From JANQQJ01 sp046290575 (GTDB lineage: Bacteria > Pseudomonadota > Alphaproteobacteria > SMXS01), in assembly GCA_046290575.1 (NCBI GenBank), contig JBKAGX010000001.1:682001-746000 (forward strand): a stretch of 64,000 nt of DNA, in the 5' to 3' direction. Under the pieces are notes generated by a model, which was not told where the DNA came from, did not search any database, and saw only the letters and a list, made by a program, of their open reading frames with translations. Made by a program: the position numbers and the translations under genes. The stretch's first letter is position 1; every line of letters begins with the position of its first letter. This document shows, piece by piece, positions 42,444 to 49,604 of the stretch.

Positions 42444-43621
42444 CCCTGAAGCGCAGCAGCGCCCTTGATGAGAGCATCGATTTCCCCGGCTTCAGTACCC
42501 AGCTCTTCGAGAATCTGCCGTGTGTGTTCGCCCAGCACCGGGGCAGGCGACAGGGCCAGATCCTCGCCAAAGAAGGCCGCAGGCGCGCGGGGTTGCCTTA
42601 GTGTCCCGGCGGTCGGGTGATCGGTCTCTAGCAAAAGGCCCGTCGCCGCGACATGAGCGTCAGTGTGCACTTCCCGGGGCATCAGAACCGGTGCTGCCGG
42701 CACCCTGGCATTGACCAGCCTGTCGACGACAGCCTCAACGGTGAAGGGTGCGACAAGCATTCCCAATGTCTTGAACCAGTCGCTGATGTTCAGCGAGCGG
42801 TTAGCCAGTTTGGCAAAGCGCTCGTCTTTGGCCAGTTCAGGCCTTTCCAGCACCTCGCATGTGGCTTTGACTTGCGCATCGGTGCTGGCGGCCACGCTGA
42901 TCCAGCCATCGGCGCACTGATAGAGCTGGTAGTGCTTCATGACGTTGTCGCTTCGGACAACGTCGTCATCGAGCAGGGTGCAGTCCATCATCATATCAGG
43001 CCAGTTGAAGCCAATATTGGCTTCCAGCATGGTCGTTTCTATATGCGACCCCTCGCCGGTCGAGGCTTTCTTGAAAAGCGCGGCCATCATCGCCTGGGCG
43101 TTGACATAGGCGGAGACCTTGTCCGCTACGATCCCTTTGACCAGACGGGGTTCACCGCCCTCCTGTTGCATGCCGGCCCAGCCTGTCAGCGCCTGAATCA
43201 GGGGGTCGAAGGCGGGGCGGCCGCCATAAGGACCATCTGATCCAAAGCCCGATGACGTGCAATAGATGATGTCGGGTCGGCGTTTCTGGACCGCCTCGTG
43301 CCCAAAGCCCAGCCGTGCCGTTACGCCAGGACGAAACCCTTCAATGAAGATGTCGGCCCAATCGATCAAACGCCACAAAACGTCTTTGGCGGCATCGGTT
43401 TTCAGGTCGAGCGCGATGGAGCGTTTGCCGCTGTTGGCGTTGATGAACCAGGCCCCCATGCCGTTCTTCTGGTCGGCATAGACCCGCACCCCGTCACCGC
43501 CATGCAGATCCTCGACCTTGATCACATCCGCGCCATAGCCCGCCATCAGATGAGTCGCCGTGGGCACGGCAATCATATGGCCGAGTTCGACAATCTTCGT
43601 TCCAGCGAGCGGTGCGGTCAT
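42440..43621 (-). CDS. CaiB/BaiF family (class III) CoA-transferase
   Basis: 393 aa. GTKIVELGHMIAVPTATHLMAGYGADVIKVED, NSGKRSIALDLKT, FIEGFRPGVTARLGFG and the Asp-containing AFDPLIQALTG are all class III CoA-transferase landmarks. It differs enough from the protein at 21551 to be a separate paralogue. It is convergent with the amidohydrolase gene and lies 61 bp downstream of nothing on its own strand, so it seems monocistronic. Probable role: transfer of CoA to a carboxylic acid intermediate. Confidence 0.92.
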   Translation of the reverse strand: MTAPLAGTKIVELGHMIAVPTATHLMAGYGADVIKVEDLHGGDGVRVYADQKNGMGAWFINANSGKRSIALDLKTDAAKDVLWRLIDWADIFIEGFRPGVTARLGFGHEAVQKRRPDIIYCTSSGFGSDGPYGGRPAFDPLIQALTGWAGMQQEGGEPRLVKGIVADKVSAYVNAQAMMAALFKKASTGEGSHIETTMLEANIGFNWPDMMMDCTLLDDDVVRSDNVMKHYQLYQCADGWISVAASTDAQVKATCEVLERPELAKDERFAKLANRSLNISDWFKTLGMLVAPFTVEAVVDRLVNARVPAAPVLMPREVHTDAHVAATGLLLETDHPTAGTLRQPRAPAAFFGEDLALSPAPVLGEHTRQILEELGTEAGEIDALIKGAAALQG

Positions 43622-43682
43622 TTCCGGCCCTCCAAAACCGTCATGTGGAGTTTACCTCAATTTGAGGTGATGCGCAGGGCGT

Positions 43683-44699
43683 CTAGACCATGCTGCGGTG
43701 CATATGCGGGCGTAGATCGAGCCGATTGGCCGCATCGTAATACCGGACGGCAACACCCTGCGGCGGGTTGAGTGCGTCAATCCGGTCAAAGTCGTCCTGC
43801 GTCAGCGACACATCCACTGCTCCCAGATTATCTTTGATCTGCTCTAGGGTGCGGGGGCCGACGATGGGCGCGGTGACACCAGGCTGGTTCGCGCACCATG
43901 CCAGCGCGACCTGGGAAGGCGAACATCCCTTTTCCTCGGCAATCCTGACGACCAGTTCGACCATGTCCCACGCCAGCGGGGTTGCGGTGCGGCCGAAATT
44001 GTCTTTTCCATTCTGCCACCGTGCATCCGCTGGGCCCTCGTCCCGGCGATACTTGCCCGTCAGCAGGCCGCCGCAGAGCGGGCCCCAGGGAATGACGGCC
44101 AACCCAAAGCTCTGGGCAGCAGGGATTACCTCGCGCTCGGCGGTCCGGTCCAGCATGTGGTAGGCCGACTGTTCGCAGACGAAGCGGTTGAGCCCCAGTT
44201 CCTTGGCGACCCAGAGGGACTCGACCATCTGCCAGGCCGGGAACATGCTGCTGCCGATATAGAGCACCTTGCCGGCCCGGATCAGATCATCCAGTGCGCG
44301 CAGCGTTTCGTCGACCGGCACGTCGGCGCTCGACCGGTGCATCTGGTAGAGATCTATGTGGTCGGTCTGTAGGCGTTTGAGTGAATCCTCGCAGGCCTTG
44401 ACGATGTGCCGCCGCGACGGGCCGCGATCATTGGCATTGTCGCTTTGCGGCATGAAGGCCTTGGTTGCGAGTACGATGGCCTCGCGCCTGTTGTCCCGGG
44501 CCAGTGCCTTGCCGACGATGCGCTCGCTTTCATTGCCGGTATAGACGTTTGCGGTATCGATGAAATTCACACCTTCGCCGAGCGCGTAGTCGATGATTCT
44601 GATCGAGTCAGCCTCATCGGTTTTGCCCCCGAACATCATGGTGCCGAGGCAGAATGGGCTAACCTGAACGCCGGTTCTTCCCAAGGGTCTGAGCTGCAT
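43683..44699 (-). CDS. Aldo/keto reductase
   Basis: 338 aa. FCLGTMMFGGKTD, FIDTANVYTGN (Asp, Tyr), LATKAFMP (Lys) and LYQMHRSSADVP (His) give the AKR tetrad. VIPWGPLCGGLLTGKY and APIVGPRTLEQIKDNL are cofactor segments. The start is ATG at 44699 with AAAGG upstream. A longer frame to 44774 has no ribosome site. It is the last gene before the photosynthesis cluster and is divergent from the cytochrome c gene across a 288-bp gap. Confidence 0.92.
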   Translation of the reverse strand: MQLRPLGRTGVQVSPFCLGTMMFGGKTDEADSIRIIDYALGEGVNFIDTANVYTGNESERIVGKALARDNRREAIVLATKAFMPQSDNANDRGPSRRHIVKACEDSLKRLQTDHIDLYQMHRSSADVPVDETLRALDDLIRAGKVLYIGSSMFPAWQMVESLWVAKELGLNRFVCEQSAYHMLDRTAEREVIPAAQSFGLAVIPWGPLCGGLLTGKYRRDEGPADARWQNGKDNFGRTATPLAWDMVELVVRIAEEKGCSPSQVALAWCANQPGVTAPIVGPRTLEQIKDNLGAVDVSLTQDDFDRIDALNPPQGVAVRYYDAANRLDLRPHMHRSMV

Positions 44700-44802
44700 A
44701 TTGTTCTGCCTTTCTGGTCGGTGGGGACAATGATGAGGGTAGTTTCCTTCGGCTTGCTTGAGAACCGTGTTCATCGCCAGTTAATGTGTGCGAGTGCAAA
44801 GA

Positions 44803-44831
44803 TTGGTGTGACGCTTGCAACCCCCTATATT
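44803..44831 (+). promoter_or_regulatory. Candidate sigma70-type promoter for the cytochrome c gene
   Basis: TTGGTG at 44803-44808 and TATATT at 44826-44831 are separated by 17 nt. If used, the leader of the cytochrome gene would be about 150 nt and would contain both palindromes described at 44925-44967. Confidence 0.45.
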
Positions 44832-44924
44832 TAGTCACGATGGTATTGGTCCATGCGGGTCGGGCCTGAGTACAAAGGTTCGGGGATAAGCACGGATTGC
44901 AGCGATTAGCCTGCGAGGCGCTTT

Positions 44925-44967
44925 TTGCATGCAACGGGTGCATTATGTTAATGCCTAGCCGCTAGGC
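44925..44967. promoter_or_regulatory. Two inverted repeats directly upstream of the cytochrome c gene
   Basis: TTGCATGCAA at 44925-44934 is a perfect 10-bp palindrome. GCCTAGC at 44953-44959 and GCTAGGC at 44961-44967 form a perfect 7+1+7 dyad that ends only 20 bp before the cytochrome ATG. The second could fold into a hairpin next to the ribosome site or be a repressor site. The rest of the 288-bp gap holds no recognisable gene. Confidence 0.5.
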
Positions 44968-44987
44968 AAATGAGGAGACGGAGAGAT

Positions 44988-45434
44988 ATGAAGGGTTTGA
45001 GTAAGATTTTACCGGGCGTATTGGGTGCGTTTCTGCTGGTGAGCGGCGGTGCCTATGCCGAGGATGCTGCTGCCGAAGAAGAGTTCGTCTGCGATGTCGC
45101 AAACGGCGAAAAGATATTCAAGCGGTGCACGACGTGTCACACCCTCGAAGAATCCTCAAAGCGCAGGATGCAGGGGCCGACCCTCCATGGGTTGTTTGGT
45201 CGGACGTCTGGTACCGTCGGCGATTTCCGTTATTCCAAGGCGATGCAGGAAGCAGCGATCGTATGGTCGCAGGACACCCTTTATGAGTATCTTGAGAACC
45301 CGCGCAAATATGTCCCGCGCAGCAAGATGCCGTTCCGGGTTGCCAAGGATCAGGAGCGTCGTGACGTGATCTGCTTCCTTCGCGAGAATACCAAGCCTGC
45401 CGATGAAGACGGGGCAGCCGCCGACGCGAGCTGA
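44988..45434 (+). CDS. Soluble c-type cytochrome (cytochrome c2-like)
   Basis: 148 aa. Residues 1-24 form a Sec signal peptide ending AYA. The haem motif is C47-x2-C50-H51 (CTTCH), and the sixth ligand is probably M114 in SKMPF. LHGLFGRTSGTV and AIVWSQDTLYEYLENPRKYV are typical of mitochondrial-type class I cytochromes such as c2, which carry electrons in the periplasm between the bc1 complex and the reaction centre. The position at the edge of the photosynthesis cluster supports that job. ATG at 44988 follows GAGGAGACGGAGAG. The acidic C-terminal tail (EDGAAADAS) is an addition. Confidence 0.9.
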   Translation: MKGLSKILPGVLGAFLLVSGGAYAEDAAAEEEFVCDVANGEKIFKRCTTCHTLEESSKRRMQGPTLHGLFGRTSGTVGDFRYSKAMQEAAIVWSQDTLYEYLENPRKYVPRSKMPFRVAKDQERRDVICFLRENTKPADEDGAAADAS

Positions 45435-45482
45435 TTCGGTAGCCTCGTACTAGACAGCGGGGCATTCTGCGTATCATAGGGG

Positions 45483-45505
45483 TAAACCCCGCCGGCTCTT
45501 CGGGG
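45483..45505 (-). terminator. Candidate terminator at the end of tspO
   Basis: Read on the minus strand, CCCCG at 45505-45501 and CGGGG at 45491-45487 form a GC stem with a 9-nt loop directly after the tspO stop, followed by TTTA. On the plus strand the overlapping GGGGT-AA-ACCCC at 45479-45490 may serve the convergent cytochrome gene. Confidence 0.4.
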
Positions 45506-45997
45506 TCAGGCGAAGGGACCGTTCAGCCTGATAACGGCGGCGTTGAGAGCGCCGGCATAGGTCACCCAGATGAGATAAGGGACCAGCAGCCAGCTCGACG
45601 GACGGGAATACCGCCACATCACGACGATCAGGACAAGAACAGACAGCCAAAGCAGGATGACTTCGGCAAGCGCCCAATCAGGCCTGTGTGCCCTGAAGAA
45701 GAGCGCGCTCCAGAGAATGTTCAAAACGCCGTTTAACGCGAACAGCCAGACCATGCTTAGCTGAGTGATGCGGTTTGGCGCCCGGCGCCAGGCGATAATG
45801 CCGGATAGCGCAGCGAGTGCGAATATCACCGTCCAGGCCGGGCCGAACAGCCAGTCAGGCGGTTTCCAGGCAGGTTGTTGAAGGCTGTAGTACCACGGGT
45901 CCAGATCGGTGATCAGGCCGCCGACCATGGCGACAAACAACGCCACGCCGAAGCCGGCCAGCGCCGGCTTCCATATCGGGTTGCGGTCAGCCGTCAC
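45506..45997 (-). CDS. tspO: TspO/MBR family tryptophan-rich sensory protein
   Basis: 163 aa with five hydrophobic spans and the Trp-rich loops of the family: PAWKPPDWLFGPAWTVIFAL, then LNILWSALFF and PYLIWVTYAGALNAAV. TspO binds porphyrins and, in Rhodobacter, negatively affects expression of photosynthesis genes in response to oxygen. Its ATG overlaps the bchP stop by 4 bp (ATGA), so it is the last gene of the bchG-pucC-like-bchP-tspO operon. That placement ties tetrapyrrole sensing or transport to bacteriochlorophyll synthesis. Confidence 0.95.
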   Translation of the reverse strand: MTADRNPIWKPALAGFGVALFVAMVGGLITDLDPWYYSLQQPAWKPPDWLFGPAWTVIFALAALSGIIAWRRAPNRITQLSMVWLFALNGVLNILWSALFFRAHRPDWALAEVILLWLSVLVLIVVMWRYSRPSSWLLVPYLIWVTYAGALNAAVIRLNGPFA

Positions 45998-47199
45998 GAA
46001 GTCGGCGACACCAGCCGGAACAGATGCGCCAGGTCCTTGAAGAAGATGCGGACATGGGCCATGGGCTTTCTCCGCACCAGCTTCTTGTTCATATAGGCCT
46101 GCCAGGTCAGCTGCTGCACGTCGGGGTCCTTGCAGATACTCACGAAGCGCTCGCGGCGCTTGTCACTTGAGTACCAGAATCGCTGCATGATGCCCAGAAT
46201 CAAGAACACCCTGCCATGTTCTTTCATGAAGCGTTTGCGTGCTTTTGACAGGGCCTTGGCATTTGACGTTTCGAGGAACTCGTCAACCGCCTCCGCGGCG
46301 ACCTGTCCGCCCAACATGGCGTAGTAGATGCCTTCACCCGATGCTGGCGCGACGACGCCGGCGGCATCGCCGGCCAACACGACATTCTTGCCGTTATCCC
46401 AGTTCTTCCGCGGTTTCAGCGGAATCGGTGCCCCTTCGCGCCGGATCGTCTCGGCACCTTCAAGCCCAGACGTCTTGCGCAAGTCGGCAACGGCGTCCTT
46501 CAGAGAGTACCCCTTGTGCGCCGTGCCGGTTCCCACGCTGGTCGTGTCGCCATGCGGGAACACCCAGCTGTAGAAATCGGGCGACAGGGAGCCCCGGTAA
46601 TAGACGTCGCAGCGTCGGCCATCGAAATCGGCGTCATCATTGTGAGGGGACCGGATCACTTCGTGATAGGCGAAGACGTAGGGCACCTTTTCCTTGTGCG
46701 GCATGGTCTGGCTGGCGACGGCGGAGTTCGCGCCATCCGCGCCAATCACCGCCCGCGCCCGGATACGCACAACTTCGCCATCGCGCCCGGATTCCTTGGG
46801 CACGAATTCGATCATGGCGGTTCCGTCGTCCAATTGTGTGATGTTGCGAAAGGTGCCGTTGATACGCTTGGCGCCGTTCTTCTCCGCTCGCTCGCGCAGC
46901 CATTCGTCGAAGACGTCGCGGTCAACCATGCCGACAAAGCCGCCGTCAATGGGCATATCGACCTTGGCGTCGGCTGGCGACACCATCCTTGCCGCGCTGA
47001 TCTTTGCTACCAGGAGTGAATCGGGGATCTGGAAATCGCGGATCAGCCGCGGGGGAATCGCGCCACCACAGGGCTTGATGCGCCCCGCCTTGTCCAGCAG
47101 GAGAACCGAACGTCCTTTCGTGGCGAGTTCGTTGGCGGCCGTGGCCCCGGACGGGCCGCCGCCAACGACAACGGTATCGTAGGTTTCAAGATTATGCAT
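45994..47199 (-). CDS. bchP: Geranylgeranyl diphosphate/bacteriochlorophyll reductase
   Basis: 401 aa. It reduces the geranylgeranyl tail of bacteriochlorophyll to phytyl at the membrane. The N-terminal FAD motif is VVVGGGPSGATAANELA, followed by LLDKAGRIKPCGGAIPPRL, a BchP/ChlP landmark. GADGANSAVAS and VVLAGDAAGVVAPASGEGIYYAM are the later flavin-binding segments. AGGGGTGAGAC before the ATG lies in the end of the upstream pucC-like gene. It follows that gene by 3 bp and overlaps tspO by 4 bp. Confidence 0.97.
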   Translation of the reverse strand: MHNLETYDTVVVGGGPSGATAANELATKGRSVLLLDKAGRIKPCGGAIPPRLIRDFQIPDSLLVAKISAARMVSPADAKVDMPIDGGFVGMVDRDVFDEWLRERAEKNGAKRINGTFRNITQLDDGTAMIEFVPKESGRDGEVVRIRARAVIGADGANSAVASQTMPHKEKVPYVFAYHEVIRSPHNDDADFDGRRCDVYYRGSLSPDFYSWVFPHGDTTSVGTGTAHKGYSLKDAVADLRKTSGLEGAETIRREGAPIPLKPRKNWDNGKNVVLAGDAAGVVAPASGEGIYYAMLGGQVAAEAVDEFLETSNAKALSKARKRFMKEHGRVFLILGIMQRFWYSSDKRRERFVSICKDPDVQQLTWQAYMNKKLVRRKPMAHVRIFFKDLAHLFRLVSPTS

Positions 47200-47202
47200 G
47201 TC

Positions 47203-48558
47203 TCACCCCTGACTGAAATTGGTTGCAAGTATTCTGGTATCGGGCTCTGGCGCGCGGGACGGCGTGTCCTGCGGTCGGCCAAGCCGTGCTGCGATGATGG
47301 CCGCGGCAATGAAGAGAAAGCCTTCTATCGTGAAGACCAGTGCATAGGCTGAAAGCGGTGATCCGGTCAGGCTCCTGACCAGGTCCACCAGTCCGGTGGC
47401 AGCCAACCCCCCCAAGCCGAATGCCAGTGCCTGCGCGGCGCCCCACAGGCCCATGCGGATTCCTTCGCGCGATGCACGTCCGGCGCCTGCAAGTTCCATC
47501 ATCGATGCGATGGCCGCGACGGCAAAGGCGCCATTGGCAAAGCCCAGGAAGAACACAGACCCTTGCAGCGGCCAATCCGGCCCGACAAAACCGGCCGCAG
47601 CCAGCCCGAACAGTGCGACGGCGGATGCCGAACAGCCCCCGATCGTACAGGCGCGCAGGACGCCCTGACGGCGTTTGCCCAGAAGGCCGCCGATCAGCGC
47701 AACCAGCAGCATGCCCGCAAGGACGCCCCCATTTTGGAGGCCCGCCAACTGGGTGGATTCGCCGGGTGTCAGCCCAAAGACGACGCCGGCGAAAGGTTCA
47801 AGGATCAGGTCCTGCGCGCTATAGGCCAGCATGGCGACGAACACGAACAGCGTGAACCGCCGGGTGGCCGGTTCCGACCAAATCTGTCGCAGGGCTTCTC
47901 TGAAATCGGTCCTGGATGTCTTGGCGTTGGCTGTCACCGCATCCGGCGGCGCGGGCGATCGTCCCTCCACCCCCCAGATCGCCAAGGCCGTGACGGCCAT
48001 CGCAATGGTCCCCACCACCGCGGTCACCGTGATCAGGCGGCCTGTCGAGAAAGGATCAAGATAGTGCCCGGCAATCGTCGCGGTGACGGCGAAGCCCGCG
48101 ATCATCATCACCCAGACGATCATCGCAGCGGCCGGCCGGCGAACCGGGGCGACCCGCGTTGCCAGCAGGGCCAGCAGTGACGTGCCGGACGCGCCAACCC
48201 CCAGGCCGATGAGCACGAAGGCAGCGACTGCAGCTGCAATACCGGCTGGGGGATTGGTCTCCATCCAGGCGGTCGCGGCTGCTGCCCCGACACCGCCTGC
48301 GGCCAGCACCGCCATGCCGCCCAGAATCCAGGGGGAGCGACGCTTCCCGACGTCCGATCCGTGGCCGAAGCGGGGGCGCAGCATTTGAACGCCGTAATGC
48401 AGCGCGACCAAAGCGCCCGGCAGGGCGGCCGGCAACATGAGTTCGACGACCATTACGCGGTTCATGGTCGAGGTGGTCAGCACAACGATGGCGCCCATTG
48501 CAGTCTGCACCAGGCCGAGCCTGACGATGCTTCCCCAACTGAGTGGTGGCGTGCTCAT
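47203..48558 (-). CDS. BCD-family MFS transporter (PucC/Bch2-like)
   Basis: 451 aa with about 12 membrane spans. It begins WGSIVRLGLVQTAMGAIVVLTTSTMNRVMVVEL, the family signature shared with PucC and LhaA, and has LRPRFGHGSDVGKRRSPWI after the second span. In Rhodobacter the equivalent gene (often called bch2 or orf428) lies between bchG and bchP. It is thought to handle bacteriochlorophyll delivery in light-harvesting assembly. It overlaps the bchG stop by 4 bp. Confidence 0.93.
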   Translation of the reverse strand: MSTPPLSWGSIVRLGLVQTAMGAIVVLTTSTMNRVMVVELMLPAALPGALVALHYGVQMLRPRFGHGSDVGKRRSPWILGGMAVLAAGGVGAAAATAWMETNPPAGIAAAVAAFVLIGLGVGASGTSLLALLATRVAPVRRPAAAMIVWVMMIAGFAVTATIAGHYLDPFSTGRLITVTAVVGTIAMAVTALAIWGVEGRSPAPPDAVTANAKTSRTDFREALRQIWSEPATRRFTLFVFVAMLAYSAQDLILEPFAGVVFGLTPGESTQLAGLQNGGVLAGMLLVALIGGLLGKRRQGVLRACTIGGCSASAVALFGLAAAGFVGPDWPLQGSVFFLGFANGAFAVAAIASMMELAGAGRASREGIRMGLWGAAQALAFGLGGLAATGLVDLVRSLTGSPLSAYALVFTIEGFLFIAAAIIAARLGRPQDTPSRAPEPDTRILATNFSQG

Positions 48559-49469
48559 AGCGTGCCAAGTTCCATTGACCGCAAGGCGAACGCGCTGGCG
48601 AGCATGCCGAGAACATAAAGTGTGGTGCCCGTGGCATTGTACCAGGGTGTGCGATCTTTAGGGGCCTGGAGCAGCCGTGCCATGAGGCCAAGCTGAGCGA
48701 CAACAAGGGCGGCGACGATGGCGCCATAAAGTGGAAGCGCCCAGTAAAACAAGAGACCAACCACCGCAAGCTGCGGGATGGTCATGACGATACAGGCGAT
48801 TTGCGCGGCCCTGTCGACGCCGAATTGCACCGGCAGGGATTTTATTCCCATCTGGCGGTCACCCTCGACCGCCTTGAAATCATTAAGGGTCATAATGCCG
48901 TGGGCGCCAGCGCTGTAGAGCAGGGCGAACAGAATAATTCGCCAGTCCGGCACGCCGCCCAGCATCACGGCGGCACCGGTAAACCAAGCAAGCCCTTCGT
49001 AGCAGATGGCACAGGCGCCTGCGCCCCACCAGCCATTCTGCTTCAGGCGTAACGGTGGCGCGCTATAGGCCCAGGCGAGAATCAGCCCAAATATAGCGGC
49101 GCCAAACCCAACCGGTCCCAACGCGGCGCCCACGCCCAGGGACAGAATTGTCCAGCCGATGGCGATGTAAAGACCCCAGGATCCGGGAATGCGTCCGGAC
49201 GGGATCGGCCGGTCAGGCTCGTTGATTGCGTCGACATAGCGGTCGTACCAGTCGTTGACGGCCTGGCTGGTGCCGCACACCATGGGACCAGCCAGCAGGA
49301 TGCCCCCGAACAGCACCCAAAGCCGATCTCCCAGCGGCACGCCCGATGAGACAACGCCGCAGCCAAGCGCCCACATCGCAGCAAACCACGTAATTGGTTT
49401 GAGTAACTCCAACACAGCTGACGGGCCGGGCCGGGTTATCGGGACGTGTGCTGTCGCCTCTTGTGCCAT
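48555..49469 (-). CDS. bchG: Bacteriochlorophyll synthase
   Basis: 304 aa, UbiA-type membrane prenyltransferase that joins bacteriochlorophyllide a and the geranylgeranyl or phytyl diphosphate. LLKPITWFAAMWALGCGVVSSG at the N-terminus, the Asp-rich NDWYDRYVDAINEPDRPIPSG (Mg-diphosphate site), and AHGIMTLNDFKAVEGDRQMG (second Asp motif) are diagnostic. The start is ATG at 49469. It matches the length of other BchG N-termini but has no Shine-Dalgarno box, and the predicted promoter at 49477-49505 would give a 1-nt leader. It heads the bchG-pucC-like-bchP-tspO operon. Confidence 0.96.
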   Translation of the reverse strand: MAQEATAHVPITRPGPSAVLELLKPITWFAAMWALGCGVVSSGVPLGDRLWVLFGGILLAGPMVCGTSQAVNDWYDRYVDAINEPDRPIPSGRIPGSWGLYIAIGWTILSLGVGAALGPVGFGAAIFGLILAWAYSAPPLRLKQNGWWGAGACAICYEGLAWFTGAAVMLGGVPDWRIILFALLYSAGAHGIMTLNDFKAVEGDRQMGIKSLPVQFGVDRAAQIACIVMTIPQLAVVGLLFYWALPLYGAIVAALVVAQLGLMARLLQAPKDRTPWYNATGTTLYVLGMLASAFALRSMELGTL

Positions 49470-49476
49470 GCAAAAA

Positions 49477-49505
49477 ATAGTATACTTGACACATATGACC
49501 GTCAA
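49477..49505 (-). promoter_or_regulatory. bchG promoter (predicted)
   Basis: On the minus strand, TTGACG (49505-49500) and TACTAT (49482-49477) are 17 nt apart. The expected +1 is at about 49470, one base before the bchG ATG. The -35 box is also one arm of the dyad at 49500-49517. Confidence 0.65.
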
Positions 49506-49517
49506 TCAAAGTTGACG
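49500..49517. promoter_or_regulatory. PpsR-like operator at the bchG promoter
   Basis: CGTCAA at 49500-49505 and TTGACG at 49512-49517 form a perfect dyad with a 6-nt centre, that is CGT-N12-ACG. The known PpsR/CrtJ site is TGT-N12-ACA, so one base differs in each half. The proximal arm is the -35 box, which is the position expected for repression. ppsR is the adjacent gene. Confidence 0.6.
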
Positions 49518-49564
49518 CTTTTTGGGCGGTTGTGGCTAGTCAGAACCGGCGGAAAGGAAGGCTG

Positions 49565-49585
49565 GAAAAAAGTGCTACTTTTTTC
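49565..49585 (-). terminator. A/T-rich perfect hairpin after ppsR, candidate terminator
   Basis: GAAAAAAGT and ACTTTTTTC form a perfect 9-bp inverted repeat with a 3-nt loop, 19 nt beyond the ppsR stop (49605). The stem is mostly A-U, so it is weaker than a classical terminator, but it carries its own U-run. It separates ppsR from the bchG promoter. Confidence 0.45.
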
Positions 49586-49604
49586 GGTTGAACGGCGCGT
49601 TTTT

